Source: RAM1 sp050247515
GTDB lineage: Bacteria; Pseudomonadota; Gammaproteobacteria; Burkholderiales; Burkholderiaceae_C
DNA: 64,000 nt
Direction: 5' to 3'
Assembly (NCBI GenBank): GCA_050247515.1
Contig: JBFWUB010000025.1
Coordinates: 1 to 64,000, forward strand
Position 1 is the first letter of the stretch. Each line of letters opens with the position of its first letter. The translations under genes and the position numbers were made by a program. Positions 1 through 8,238 of the stretch are shown piece after piece. Under the pieces are notes generated by a model. It had not been told where the DNA came from. It ran no database searches and was given only the letters and a program-made list of their open reading frames with translations.

Positions 1-210
1 GACGAAACCGCCTACTTCAACAACCTGGCGCAAAGCTTCAACCAGCTGTGCGCCGCCGTGGCGGCCGCGCCCGTGGCCGGTGAGGCGGTCACCGCCGCCG
101 CCCCGCTGGCCGAGCTGTCTCTGGCAAGACCGCCAGACACCGCCGCCGTCATCGCCCCGCTGATCGAGGCCGCCAACGCCGGCTCGCTGGGTTTGACGGC
201 CACGGGGTGA
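1..210 (+). CDS. 3' end of an unidentified protein (partial)
   Basis: An open frame runs from the first base of the window to a TGA at 208-210 and gives about 69 residues. The segment is Ala-rich and starts DETAYFNNLAQSFNQLC. No domain is recognisable. The true start lies upstream of the window. It is transcribed toward the convergent M48 protease gene, whose stop is 49 bases away. The frame shows the GC-rich third positions of its neighbours, so I treat it as a real gene tail, but I cannot assign a function. Confidence 0.5.
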   Translation, partial: DETAYFNNLAQSFNQLCAAVAAAPVAGEAVTAAAPLAELSLARPPDTAAVIAPLIEAANAGSLGLTATG

Positions 211-259
211 GGCGGCGGGCGCCTGCAGCCAGAAGGAGGCAGTCTACGCCGGGGACCGT

Positions 260-1171
260 TCAGCGCGCCAGCCTTTGCGCCAGTGGCACCGGCGGCTTGC
301 CGCCCAGGCCCGCCAGCCGGTCGCCCATGGCCTGGGTGAGCTGGTCCAGGCGCTGCTGCGCGGGCGGGTGGGTGCTGAGCGACAGCGCAAACAGCGGGTC
401 GTCCGGCGTGGCGGTGCGCAGCTGCTGCAGTGCCGTGACCAGGCCATACGGGTCAAACCCGGCACGGGCGGCCAACGCCACGCCGTTGCGGTCGGCGTCA
501 AATTCATCGCCCTGGTCCAGCCCGCTGGCGTACAGATTGCGCCCCAACGCCAGCAGCTGCGCCGACACCGCGCCGCCCAGCTTGTTGTTCAGCTGCGTGG
601 TCAGGGCCTGGGTGAGCAGCCCCGCGCGGGCCTTGGCCTGCAGGGCCTTCAGGTGGTGGCGCCCGGTGACGTGGATGATTTCGTGCGCCAGGATGCCGGC
701 CAGTTCGGCCTCGCTGCCCACGCGCTCCAGCAGGCCGCGCGTGACGAACACATAGCCGCCCGGTGCCGCGAATGCGTTGTAGCCGGGGTCGTCCAGCACG
801 GCAAAGCTCCAGGGCAACTGCGGCCGGGTGGACTGCAGGCTGATCCAGCGGCCCAGCTGGTTCAGGTAGCGCTGCACCTTCATGTCGGCATACAGCGGCT
901 TGCTGCCCAGCAGCACGGCGGCCAGCTGGCGGCCGATCTCGATCTCGCGTGGCTCGTCGATCTGGTCCAGCGATTGCTGCAGCAGCTGCAGCATGTCGGT
1001 GGCGCGGCCTGCAGCGGGGGCGGCCTGCAGCGCCGCCGCGGGTGCCGCCGGCGCGGCAGGGCGCATCAATGAATTGAGCAGGTTGAGTGCGCGGGTGGCG
1101 TCGGGGCTTTGCGCCTGGGCCGTGCCGGCTGCCATGCACAGCGCGAGCGCGCAGAGGGCATGTGCTTTCAT
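260..1171 (-). CDS. M48 family zinc metalloprotease, exported
   Basis: A 303-residue protein starts with a signal peptide (MKAHALCALALCMAAGTAQA) and is probably periplasmic or membrane-associated. HEIIH at residues 163-167 is the zinc-binding HExxH helix, and the Glu in GDEFDAD near residue 223 fits the third zinc ligand of M48 gluzincins. The family includes BepA and LoiP, which act in outer-membrane protein quality control, but TPR repeats like those of BepA are absent. An Ala/Pro-rich linker (about 39-55) separates the signal from the peptidase domain. The start codon overlaps the stop of the upstream small gene by 4 bases (ATGA), so the two are probably co-translated. Family call is confident; substrate unknown. 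Confidence 0.88.
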   Translation of the reverse strand: MKAHALCALALCMAAGTAQAQSPDATRALNLLNSLMRPAAPAAPAAALQAAPAAGRATDMLQLLQQSLDQIDEPREIEIGRQLAAVLLGSKPLYADMKVQRYLNQLGRWISLQSTRPQLPWSFAVLDDPGYNAFAAPGGYVFVTRGLLERVGSEAELAGILAHEIIHVTGRHHLKALQAKARAGLLTQALTTQLNNKLGGAVSAQLLALGRNLYASGLDQGDEFDADRNGVALAARAGFDPYGLVTALQQLRTATPDDPLFALSLSTHPPAQQRLDQLTQAMGDRLAGLGGKPPVPLAQRLAR

Positions 1172-1524
1172 GGTGCGGTCTCCGTGCCGCCCGCTGAACC
1201 CGACGCCCTGACGGGGGCTGGCAGCGGCGCAACGGTGACGGGCGTGAGCGCGGCTTCAGCGGCGAAGCTGCGCGCCTGCGCTTCATCCAGCCCCAGCGCT
1301 TCCATCTGGCTCACGGCCGCGGGGTTGGGCTGGGCGTTGGCAATGTCTTCGGCGCCCAGGCCCCGGATGCCGATGGTGGAGGTGGGCAGGGTGGCCGGGC
1401 TGCCCGCACCGCCGCGGTTGAACAGGCTGGTGATGCCGCGCAATGCGCCGGTCACGGCATTGCCGCCGCCGGGTTGTGCCTGCGCCTGCGCGCCGGTGGC
1501 GGCCAGTGCGGCCAGCAGCGCCAT
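1168..1524 (-). CDS. small exported hypothetical protein paired with the M48 protease
   Basis: About 118 residues if started at the ATG at 1522-1524, which puts a hydrophobic signal (MALLAALAATGAQAQAQ) at the N-terminus; an in-frame ATG at 1567-1569 would add 15 polar residues and spoil the signal. The mature part is Gly/Ala/Pro-rich with no catalytic motif I recognise. A segment around MEALGLDEAQARSF looks helical. It overlaps the protease gene by 4 bases and lies upstream of it in the same transcript, which suggests a partner, substrate or chaperone role. That functional idea is inference only. Confidence 0.6.
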   Translation of the reverse strand: MALLAALAATGAQAQAQPGGGNAVTGALRGITSLFNRGGAGSPATLPTSTIGIRGLGAEDIANAQPNPAAVSQMEALGLDEAQARSFAAEAALTPVTVAPLPAPVRASGSAGGTETAP

Positions 1525-1611
1525 GCAATACCCCGTGCGCTGCGATGAAAGATGCCCTGCCCGTATCATGTGTTTGATCTTTTTTGTCGGAACCAGAAAG
1601 CGGAGATTGTT

Positions 1612-2409
1612 ATGGATTTGGGTATTGCGGGCAAATGGGCGCTGGTCTGCGGCGCGAGCAAGGGTCTGGGCCTGGGCTGCGCGCAGGCCCTGTCACGCGA
1701 AGGCGCGCATGTGCTGCTGGTCGCGCGTGGCGCCGATGCCCTGAAGGCAGCGGCCGACGCCCTGCTGGCCGACCCGGCCAAGCCCGCCGCGGCCGTGGTG
1801 CAGTTTGTGGCGGCCGACATCACCACGGCGCAAGGCCGCGCCGCCGTGTTTGCGCGGCGCAGCGACTTTGACATCGTCGTCACCAATGCCGGCGGCCCGC
1901 CGCCCGGCGACTTTCGCGACTGGGACCGCGACGCCTGGATCAAGGCCATCGACGCCAACATGCTCACACCCATCGAGCTCATCAAGGCCACGGTGGACGG
2001 CATGGCCGAGCGCGGCTTCGGTCGCATCGTGAACATCACCTCGGGCGCCGTGAAGGCGCCGATCGACATCCTGGGCCTGTCCAACGGTGCGCGCAGCGGG
2101 CTGACCGGCTTTGTAGCGGGTGTCGCGCGCCAGAGCCGCCTGGCAGGCCGCAACGTGACGCTGAACAACCTGCTGCCGGGCAAGTTCGACACCGACCGCA
2201 TCGCCGTGACCAACGCCGCCGCCGCCAAGCGCACCGGCAAGACGGTGGAAGAAATCCGCCAGGCCCAGGAGGCCCAGATTCCCGCGCAGCGCCTGGGCAC
2301 GCCGGCCGAATTTGGCGCGGCCTGTGCCTTTCTGTGTAGCGCGCAGGCGGGGTACATCACGGGGCAGAACATCCTGACGGATGGCGGGTCTTACCCGGGG
2401 ACGTTCTGA
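1612..2409 (+). CDS. SDR-family oxidoreductase with a non-canonical active site
   Basis: 265 residues from the ATG at 1612, preceded by a GGAG ribosome-binding site at about 1602; the longer frame from 1552 would run into the divergent gene's leader. The Rossmann nucleotide-binding motif GASKGLGLG is near residue 13 and the NAGG motif is present. The catalytic YxxxK expected after the conserved Ser is replaced by SNGAR, so both Tyr and Lys are missing. The C-terminus carries the usual SDR segment for cofactor binding (YITGQNILTDGG). This matches a known FabG-like subgroup that lacks the standard tetrad. Reaction and substrate are unknown. Confidence 0.82.
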   Translation: MDLGIAGKWALVCGASKGLGLGCAQALSREGAHVLLVARGADALKAAADALLADPAKPAAAVVQFVAADITTAQGRAAVFARRSDFDIVVTNAGGPPPGDFRDWDRDAWIKAIDANMLTPIELIKATVDGMAERGFGRIVNITSGAVKAPIDILGLSNGARSGLTGFVAGVARQSRLAGRNVTLNNLLPGKFDTDRIAVTNAAAAKRTGKTVEEIRQAQEAQIPAQRLGTPAEFGAACAFLCSAQAGYITGQNILTDGGSYPGTF

Positions 2410-2436
2410 TTTTGTGCCCCGCGGGTTGGCGCTGAC

Positions 2437-2510
2437 GGTGCCCGGCTCCGCGAATGTCCTCCGAACTGGCTTCGCCAGTTCTCCCCCTTTATTTCGCTGC
2501 GCCGGGCACC
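2437..2510. repeat. structured repeat unit, left copy
   Basis: A 10-bp perfect outer stem (ggtgcccggc 2437-2446 / gccgggcacc 2501-2510) encloses two segments shared with the right copy (CTCCGCGAATGTCC at 2446-2459 and CCTTTATTTCGCTGCGC at 2486-2502). These in turn flank an 8-bp hairpin, GAACTGGC-TTC-GCCAGTTC (2463-2481). It lies between the stop codons of the convergent SDR and DMT genes. This unit and the one at 2569 account for most of the gene-free stretch 2410-2690. Confidence 0.8.
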
Positions 2511-2568
2511 ATCACCACCAACCCGCTACGTGCTGGCACGCCACCGGTGGCATGCTGCTGTGTCGGCG

Positions 2569-2668
2569 GGAACAGGTGGGTGGGGTGCTCTGCGCAGCGA
2601 AATAAAGGAGGAGGGGGCGCAGCCCCCGGGGGACATTCGCGGAGCAGAGCACCCCACCCACCTGTTCC
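2569..2668. repeat. structured repeat unit, right copy (inverted)
   Basis: A perfect 25-bp inverted repeat (2569-2593 with 2644-2668) encloses the same two conserved segments in reverse orientation (2592-2608 and 2631-2644). The inner hairpin is a different one, GGGGGC-GCA-GCCCCC (2613-2627). Inner and outer stems have no sequence similarity to the left copy, yet pairing is complete in both. Confidence 0.8.
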
Positions 2669-2690
2669 AGAAGAAGCGCAGGCAAGCGAT

Positions 2691-3593
2691 CTAGCGGCGC
2701 TGAGAAGACACAACGATCCCCCCCACGATCAGCGCGAACGCAATGCCGTGGTACAGGTGTGGCACTTCACCCAACAGCAATGTGGACATCAATGCAGCAA
2801 ACAGCGGCGTGAGGTTGGAGAAGAACCCCGCGATGTTCGGCCCCACGCGCTGCACGCCCAGGCCCCAGCAGCGGTAAGCCAGGATGGCCGGACCCAGCGC
2901 CACATAGAGCAATGTGGCCGCCAGCGGCCAGCCCCAGCTGATGCGGGCGTCGGTCAGTGCCCATTCGGCGCCGGCAAACATGCCGGACCAGACGAGGCCA
3001 AACGCCATCTGCGCCATCAGGAACGCGGCCCAGTGGGCGCGGATGGCCGGCGCGTCGCCAGGCCGTGCCAGCAGCCAGCTGTACCAGGCCCAGGCGGCCG
3101 TGGCCAGCAGCACATACAGGTCGCCCGGCACCAGCCGCACCTGCATGAGCAGGCCCCACTGGCCCCGGCACAGAACCAGCAGCACCCCGGCAATCGACAT
3201 GGCGGCGCCCAGCAACTGGCGCCGCGAGATGGCCTGGCCAAAAAACAGCGCGCCCATGCCCAGCATGAACACCGGTGTGCTGGCAGCCACCAGCGTCACG
3301 TTGATGGGCGTGGAGGTCTTGAGAGCCAGGTACTGCAGTGCGTTGTAGGCGCCCACGCCCAGCAGGCCCAGCAGCGCATAGCGCCGCCAGTGGTGCAGCA
3401 GCCCGCTGCCCGGCCTGAGCACCCAGGCCGCCAGCGGCAGCAACAGCACGAAGGCACCGACCCAGCGCAGGAAGTTCAGCGTCATGGGCGGCACCAGGTC
3501 GGTGACCATGCGGCCCACCACGGCATTGCCGGCCCACAACAGGGGGGGGATCACCAGCAGCGCGGCGGTCGCGGGAGTCAGGCCTTGGTTCAT
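2691..3593 (-). CDS. EamA/DMT-superfamily inner-membrane transporter
   Basis: About 300 residues from the ATG at 3591-3593 (MNQGLTPATAALL); the open frame extends upstream to 3698 but that part is not membrane-like. The protein has about ten hydrophobic segments arranged as two EamA repeats, with PPLLWAGNAVVGRMV at the start and the second repeat beginning near LYVLLATAAWAWYSWL. Members are drug/metabolite exporters, often for amino acids or nucleosides; the substrate cannot be read from sequence. It is divergent from the quinone oxidoreductase gene, with about 98 bp between the start codons. Confidence 0.85.
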   Translation of the reverse strand: MNQGLTPATAALLVIPPLLWAGNAVVGRMVTDLVPPMTLNFLRWVGAFVLLLPLAAWVLRPGSGLLHHWRRYALLGLLGVGAYNALQYLALKTSTPINVTLVAASTPVFMLGMGALFFGQAISRRQLLGAAMSIAGVLLVLCRGQWGLLMQVRLVPGDLYVLLATAAWAWYSWLLARPGDAPAIRAHWAAFLMAQMAFGLVWSGMFAGAEWALTDARISWGWPLAATLLYVALGPAILAYRCWGLGVQRVGPNIAGFFSNLTPLFAALMSTLLLGEVPHLYHGIAFALIVGGIVVSSQRR

Positions 3594-3691
3594 GGTGGCC
3601 CCGACTCTACGGGGTTTTGCAAAGGTCTGGCCCGGCAAGGCTTGCAGTTTCATGGCAGCATTCACGCCATCCCAAAACAAGGAGCCACCAC

Positions 3692-4675
3692 ATGACAAAA
3701 GCCGTACAGATCGCCCAGCACGGAGGCCCCGAGGAGCTCAAGCTTGTCGAGGTGAGCGTCGGTGACCCCGGCCCCGGCGAGGTCCGTATCCGCCACCATG
3801 CCATCGGCCTGAACTTCATCGACGTCTACCACCGCACCGGCGCCTACCCGCTGGCCATGCCGGCCACCATCGGCATGGAAGGCGCGGGCATCATCGAGGC
3901 CGTGGGCGCGGGCGTCGCGCACCTGAAGGCCGGCGACCGCGCGGCTTACGCCAGCCAGCCCCCGGGCGCGTACTGCGAGGCGCGTGTCATGCCGGCCAAA
4001 TGCGTGGTCAAGCTGCCCGAGGCCATCAGCTTCGAGACGGCCGCCGCCATGATGCTCAAGGGGCTGACGGCGCAATACCTGCTGCGCAAGACGCTGCCGG
4101 TGGAGGGCCTGCAGCCGGGCGACTTCGTGCTGTTTCATGCCGCCGCCGGCGGTGTGGGACTGATCGCCTGCCAGTGGGCGCGCGCGCTGGGCCTGCAGCT
4201 GATCGGCACCGCGGGCTCGGACGCCAAATGCGCGCTGGCCAGGGAGCACGGCGCCGCGCATGTAATCAACTACGCCACCGAAGACTTTGCCGCGCGGGTG
4301 AAGGACATCACCGGCGGCAAGGGCGTGAAGGTGGTGTATGACTCCGTGGGCAAGGACACCTGGGACAAATCGCTGGCCTGCCTGCGGCCGTTTGGCCTGA
4401 TGGCCAGCTTTGGCGCATCGTCGGGCCCGGCGCCGGCCTTTGAGCCCGCGATGCTGGCCAAACTCGGCTCGATCTATGTCACGCGCCAGACGCTGTTCAG
4501 CCACATCGTGTCGCACGAGACCACCCAGCCGATGGCCGATGACCTGTTTGCCGTGGTGCAAAGCGGGCAGGTCAGGATCCGCATTGACCAGCGCTACCCG
4601 CTGGCTGATGTGCAGCAGGCCCACCGCGACCTGGAAGCACGCAAGACCACGGGCTCGACCATCCTGACGCTGTGA
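3692..4675 (+). CDS. zinc-independent NADPH:quinone oxidoreductase (QOR, MDR superfamily)
   Basis: 327 residues starting at the ATG at 3692, eight or nine bases after an AAGGAG ribosome-binding site. It has the GroES-like N-terminal half with IGLNFIDVYHRTG and IGMEGAGIIEAVG. The NADPH-binding AAAGGVGLIACQ motif is at about residues 150-161. Structural-zinc cysteines of zinc-type MDR enzymes are absent, as expected for QOR. The length is normal for E. coli QorA. It probably reduces quinones with NADPH in the cytoplasm. Its TGA overlaps the GTG start of the Nudix gene, so the two are probably translationally coupled. Confidence 0.9.
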   Translation: MTKAVQIAQHGGPEELKLVEVSVGDPGPGEVRIRHHAIGLNFIDVYHRTGAYPLAMPATIGMEGAGIIEAVGAGVAHLKAGDRAAYASQPPGAYCEARVMPAKCVVKLPEAISFETAAAMMLKGLTAQYLLRKTLPVEGLQPGDFVLFHAAAGGVGLIACQWARALGLQLIGTAGSDAKCALAREHGAAHVINYATEDFAARVKDITGGKGVKVVYDSVGKDTWDKSLACLRPFGLMASFGASSGPAPAFEPAMLAKLGSIYVTRQTLFSHIVSHETTQPMADDLFAVVQSGQVRIRIDQRYPLADVQQAHRDLEARKTTGSTILTL

Positions 4676-5472
4676 CGCCCCTGGTGCCCGACGCCGGCTG
4701 GCTGGCTGGACTGCAGGCGCAGGCCAGCCAGCCACCGCTGCTGCCACGCGAGCCGCTGTGGGCCGGCACCGCGCAGATCGGCTCGGCCGAGCCGGGTGTT
4801 GTCCATGCGCTGTTGCCGGCGCTGGCGGATGTGCTGGGGCCGCCGGCGCACGGCGGCGGCTCCGGCTGGCAGGTCGTGGGCCCGCTGACGCCCGCGCTGG
4901 ACCGCGTTGCCCGGGCGCTGCGCGACGCCGGGCTGGCGGGCGCCTGGCGTGATGAGCAACTGGCCGTCACCGACGGGCAGGGCCGCCGGCTGGGAACGGT
5001 GGAGCGCGCCGCGGTGCGACCGCTGGGCATTGCCACGCACGCGGTTCACCTGGCCGGGCACAGCCCCGACGGGCGCCATTGGGTCCAGCGCCGCGCGCTG
5101 GACAAACCCAATGATCCGGGCCTGTGGGACACGCTGATGGGCGGCATGGTCCCTGCAGCCGATACGCTGCAGGGGGCGCTGGCGCGCGAAACCCATGAGG
5201 AGGCCGGCATGGCACTGGCGCAGCTGCAGGACTTGCGTTACGGCGGGCGGGTGGCGATCCGCCGGCCTTGCGGGGGCGGGCCTGCGGGTGGCTACACGGT
5301 GGAACATGTGGACTGGTTCCAGTGCACCGTGCCCGAGGGAGTGACGCCCGTCAACCAGGACGGCGAGGTGGACGAATTCCGCCTCATGCGGGGCCAGGAG
5401 GTGCTTGAGCGGCTGCACCGCCACGAGTTCACGCTGGAGGCTGCCCTGGTCCTGTGCGCCATGGGGCTTTAG
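4672..5472 (+). CDS. Nudix hydrolase with DUF4743-like N-terminal domain
   Basis: 266 residues from a GTG at 4672 that overlaps the preceding TGA by 4 bases. Residues 1-120 form a helical domain like DUF4743, found before Nudix domains in bacteria and fungi. The Nudix box follows at about residues 157-180 (GMVPAADTLQGALARETHEE, then AG), with Asp in place of the first Glu of GX5EX7REUXEEXGU; the REx2EE metal ligands are intact. It should hydrolyse a nucleoside diphosphate linked to another group. The substrate is unknown. Confidence 0.85.
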   Translation: MTPLVPDAGWLAGLQAQASQPPLLPREPLWAGTAQIGSAEPGVVHALLPALADVLGPPAHGGGSGWQVVGPLTPALDRVARALRDAGLAGAWRDEQLAVTDGQGRRLGTVERAAVRPLGIATHAVHLAGHSPDGRHWVQRRALDKPNDPGLWDTLMGGMVPAADTLQGALARETHEEAGMALAQLQDLRYGGRVAIRRPCGGGPAGGYTVEHVDWFQCTVPEGVTPVNQDGEVDEFRLMRGQEVLERLHRHEFTLEAALVLCAMGL

Positions 5473-5594
5473 CCCTGCTCCTACAGGCGCGTGGCACAAC
5501 TGCTTTCACCCGCCGGGGCGCTGGCACCCTACATTAACTTCAACAGTCAATCACTCCTGGCGCGCCCAACAGGCGGGCCGGGCAGGAGAAGCCC

Positions 5595-5987
5595 ATGAAG
5601 TTCAGAGCCTATATCGTTGAAGACAGCCCCACCATCCGCCAGAACCTGATCGAGACCCTGCAGGAGCTGGCGCTGGTGGAACCGGTGGGCGTTGCCGAAA
5701 CCGAGCATGAAGGCCGTGAATGGCTGGCGCGCAATGACGCTTACTGGGACCTGGCCATCGTGGACCTGTTCCTGCGCGAAGGCAGCGGGCTGAACATCCT
5801 GGAGGCCTGCCGCTACCGCAAGCCAGGCCAGAAAATGGTCGTGCTGAGCAACCACGCCACCAACGATGTGCGCTGGCGCTGCGCGCAGCTGGGCGCGGAT
5901 GCAGTTTTTGACAAGTCCACTGAAATCGACGCCCTGCTGGAGTACTGCATCCAGGAGCGGGGCCGCCGCGAAAGCCTGCCGGGGTGA
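5595..5987 (+). CDS. stand-alone response-regulator receiver protein
   Basis: 130 residues forming one receiver domain with no output domain. The acidic pair is E9/D10, the likely phosphoacceptor is D57 (IVDLFL), the switch Ser is S85 (VLSNHA) and the conserved Lys is K107 (FDKSTE). A GGAGA ribosome-binding site lies just before the ATG. No sensor kinase is adjacent, so it probably acts as a CheY/Spo0F-like phosphorelay or protein-interaction partner for a kinase elsewhere. The upstream 120 bp (5473-5594) contains an AT-richer patch around 5532-5552 that may hold the promoter, but no convincing boxes. Confidence 0.85.
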   Translation: MKFRAYIVEDSPTIRQNLIETLQELALVEPVGVAETEHEGREWLARNDAYWDLAIVDLFLREGSGLNILEACRYRKPGQKMVVLSNHATNDVRWRCAQLGADAVFDKSTEIDALLEYCIQERGRRESLPG

Positions 5988-6023
5988 TGCGGGCCGCGCC
6001 TGACGCGGGCTGCCCGTCGCCGC

Positions 6024-7682
6024 TTATTGCTCGTCCATCAGGGCGGGCTGACGCAGGCGGTTCGGCGCCAGTGCGCCGGCAGAGTCCAGGATCGGGTACG
6101 CGATGGAGCAGATATGCGAATTGATGCGCTTCAGGTCGCTGATCAGGTCGATGTGCAGTGAGCTGGTTTCAATGCTCTGCACGGTGTTGTCGGACAGGCG
6201 CACCAGGTGGGTGGCGGCGTATTCACGTTCCAGGTCGCGAAAGCGCGCCTTTTCCTCCAGCAGCTTCTGCGCGTCGCGCACGTTGCCATTGAGGAACACG
6301 CTCATGCCCAGGCGCAGGTTGTCCACCAGACGCGCGTGAAGTTCGCAGATTTCGGCCATGCCGGCTTCGGAGAAGTTGCGCGACTTCCTGATTTTTTTGT
6401 CCTCGATGTCGATCAGCACGCGCTCGATGATGTCGCCGATCTGCTCCATGTTGATGGTGAAGCTGATGATGTCGGTCCAGCGCCGGCTTTCCTCCTCGCC
6501 CAACGCCTCGCGCGAGATCTTGGTCATGTAGTACTTGATGGCCGAGTACAGCTCGTCCACCGTGTCGTCCAGCCGGCGCAGGTCCTCGGCCAGCTGAAGG
6601 TCGTTGTCCTTGATGACCTTGAGCATGCCCAGCATCATGGTCTCCACGATGTCGGCCTGGTGCAGCGCCTCGCGCGCGGCGCACGAAATGGCCAGTGACG
6701 GCGTGCTCAGGGCCGACGGGTCCAGATGATGAGGACGCCCCGACGCGAGTGTCTTGTCAGGCTTGGGCAGCCAGGCCTGCACCCAGCGGGCCACGACCTG
6801 CGTGACGCTGATGAACAGCACCGCCACCAGCAGGTTGAACGACAGGTGGAACAGCACCACCACGGTGGCCGCGTCGCCCAGGTAGGGGCGCACATGGCGC
6901 ATCCACAGGCCCAGCAGCGGCGCGGCAATCAGCACGCCCAGCGCCTTGAACACGAAGTTGCCCATGGGCACCTGTCGGACCTCGACGGCGGATTTGGCGG
7001 TGGTCAGCACGGCCAGCAGGCCGCTGCCCAGGTTGGCGCCCAGCACCAGGCCCAGCGCCACGTCCAGCGGGATCACGCCCGACGCCGCCAGCGTGGCCGT
7101 GAGCAGCACGATGGCCAGGCTGGAATACGACACCACGGCCAGCACCGCGCCCACGGTGATTTCCAGCAGCAGATCGCTGGCCAGTGACGCCAGCAGCGCC
7201 TTGACCGCCGGTGCCTGGGTCAACACCTCGGTGGACGCGGTGACCAGGCGCAGCGCGAGCAGCATCAGCCCCAGGCCGATCAGGATTCGGCCAAAGCGGC
7301 CCACGTTGGTGCTCTGGCGTGAAATGAACAGCACAACGCCGGAAAAGATGAACAGCGGCGACAGCCAGGACAGGTCGAACGAAAACACCACGGCCATTAG
7401 GCTGGTGCCTACATCGGCGCCCAGCATCACCGCCAGCGCCAGCGGCAGCGTGACCAGGCCCTGGCCGACAAACGAGGAAACGATGAGCGCGGTGGCTGTG
7501 CTGGACTGTACGAGCGCCGTGACGCCGATGCCGGAAATGGCCGCCGTGTAGCGGTTGCTGATGCTGTGCGCCAGAACGTTGCGCAGGTTCGCGCCAAACA
7601 CCCGCAGGATGCCGGTTCGGACGAGGTGGGTGCCCCAGACGAGCAGCGCGATCGCCGCCAAGAGGTTCAACAAATGCTTCAT
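6024..7682 (-). CDS. Na+/phosphate symporter with PhoU-like C-terminal domain
   Basis: 552 residues. The N-terminal ~320 residues hold eight or more membrane segments in two inverted Na/Pi-cotransporter repeats; the hallmark QSSTA is in the first (ALVQSSTATALIVSS) and GANLGSGLLA in the second. From about residue 335 a cytoplasmic helical domain resembles PhoU (two helical bundles with acidic residues). This is the NptA/YjbB type, which moves phosphate with sodium; YjbB in E. coli exports Pi. Transcription runs toward the receiver-protein gene; stop codons are about 36 bp apart (convergent). Confidence 0.88.
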   Translation of the reverse strand: MKHLLNLLAAIALLVWGTHLVRTGILRVFGANLRNVLAHSISNRYTAAISGIGVTALVQSSTATALIVSSFVGQGLVTLPLALAVMLGADVGTSLMAVVFSFDLSWLSPLFIFSGVVLFISRQSTNVGRFGRILIGLGLMLLALRLVTASTEVLTQAPAVKALLASLASDLLLEITVGAVLAVVSYSSLAIVLLTATLAASGVIPLDVALGLVLGANLGSGLLAVLTTAKSAVEVRQVPMGNFVFKALGVLIAAPLLGLWMRHVRPYLGDAATVVVLFHLSFNLLVAVLFISVTQVVARWVQAWLPKPDKTLASGRPHHLDPSALSTPSLAISCAAREALHQADIVETMMLGMLKVIKDNDLQLAEDLRRLDDTVDELYSAIKYYMTKISREALGEEESRRWTDIISFTINMEQIGDIIERVLIDIEDKKIRKSRNFSEAGMAEICELHARLVDNLRLGMSVFLNGNVRDAQKLLEEKARFRDLEREYAATHLVRLSDNTVQSIETSSLHIDLISDLKRINSHICSIAYPILDSAGALAPNRLRQPALMDEQ

Positions 7683-7734
7683 GCCTGAAGCATCCGATGA
7701 TACGCCTGATGCGGTGCAGCAAATTGCCGGTTGG

Positions 7735-8238
7735 TTACCGCGAGCGGCGCACCCGCAGCAGTTCGTCCAGGATCAGGCAGGCCGCACCGATGGAAATGGC
7801 CGCGTCGGCCACATTGAACGCCGGGAAGTGCCAGCCCGCCCAGTGAAAGTCCAGGAAATCCACCACATAGCCGTGCAGCAGGCGGTCCACCACGTTGCCG
7901 ATGGCGCCGCCCAGAATGCAGGCGAGCGCAAACGAGAACAGGCGCTGGCCCGCGTGCGCACGCAACATCCAGACGATGAACAGCGCCGCGGCAATGCCGA
8001 TGCCGGTGAAGAACCAGCGCTGCCAGCCCGAGGCCGACGCCAGGAACGAGAACGCCGCACCGGTGTTGTGCACCCGCACGATATTGAAAAAGCTGGTGAC
8101 GTACGTAGTGTCGCCCAGCTTGTAGTAGCCCAGGATCAGCACCTTGGTGAACTGGTCGGCGATCAGGATGATGAGCGCCAGGGCCAGCCAGGGCAACAGG
8201 CCGCTGCCCGACGCGCGCAGGAAGGTGGTCTTGGCCAT
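7735..8238 (-). CDS. lspA: lipoprotein signal peptidase (signal peptidase II)
   Basis: 167 residues with four hydrophobic segments. The two catalytic Asp regions are clear: GGAIGNVVDRLLHGYVVDFL and FNVADAAISIGA. The enzyme cleaves prolipoproteins just before the lipid-modified Cys in the inner membrane. Its ATG overlaps the ileS stop by one base (TGATG), the classic ileS-lspA arrangement, so it is very likely translated by termination-reinitiation. It would process the lipoprotein encoded at 15769-17181. Confidence 0.96.
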   Translation of the reverse strand: MAKTTFLRASGSGLLPWLALALIILIADQFTKVLILGYYKLGDTTYVTSFFNIVRVHNTGAAFSFLASASGWQRWFFTGIGIAAALFIVWMLRAHAGQRLFSFALACILGGAIGNVVDRLLHGYVVDFLDFHWAGWHFPAFNVADAAISIGAACLILDELLRVRRSR

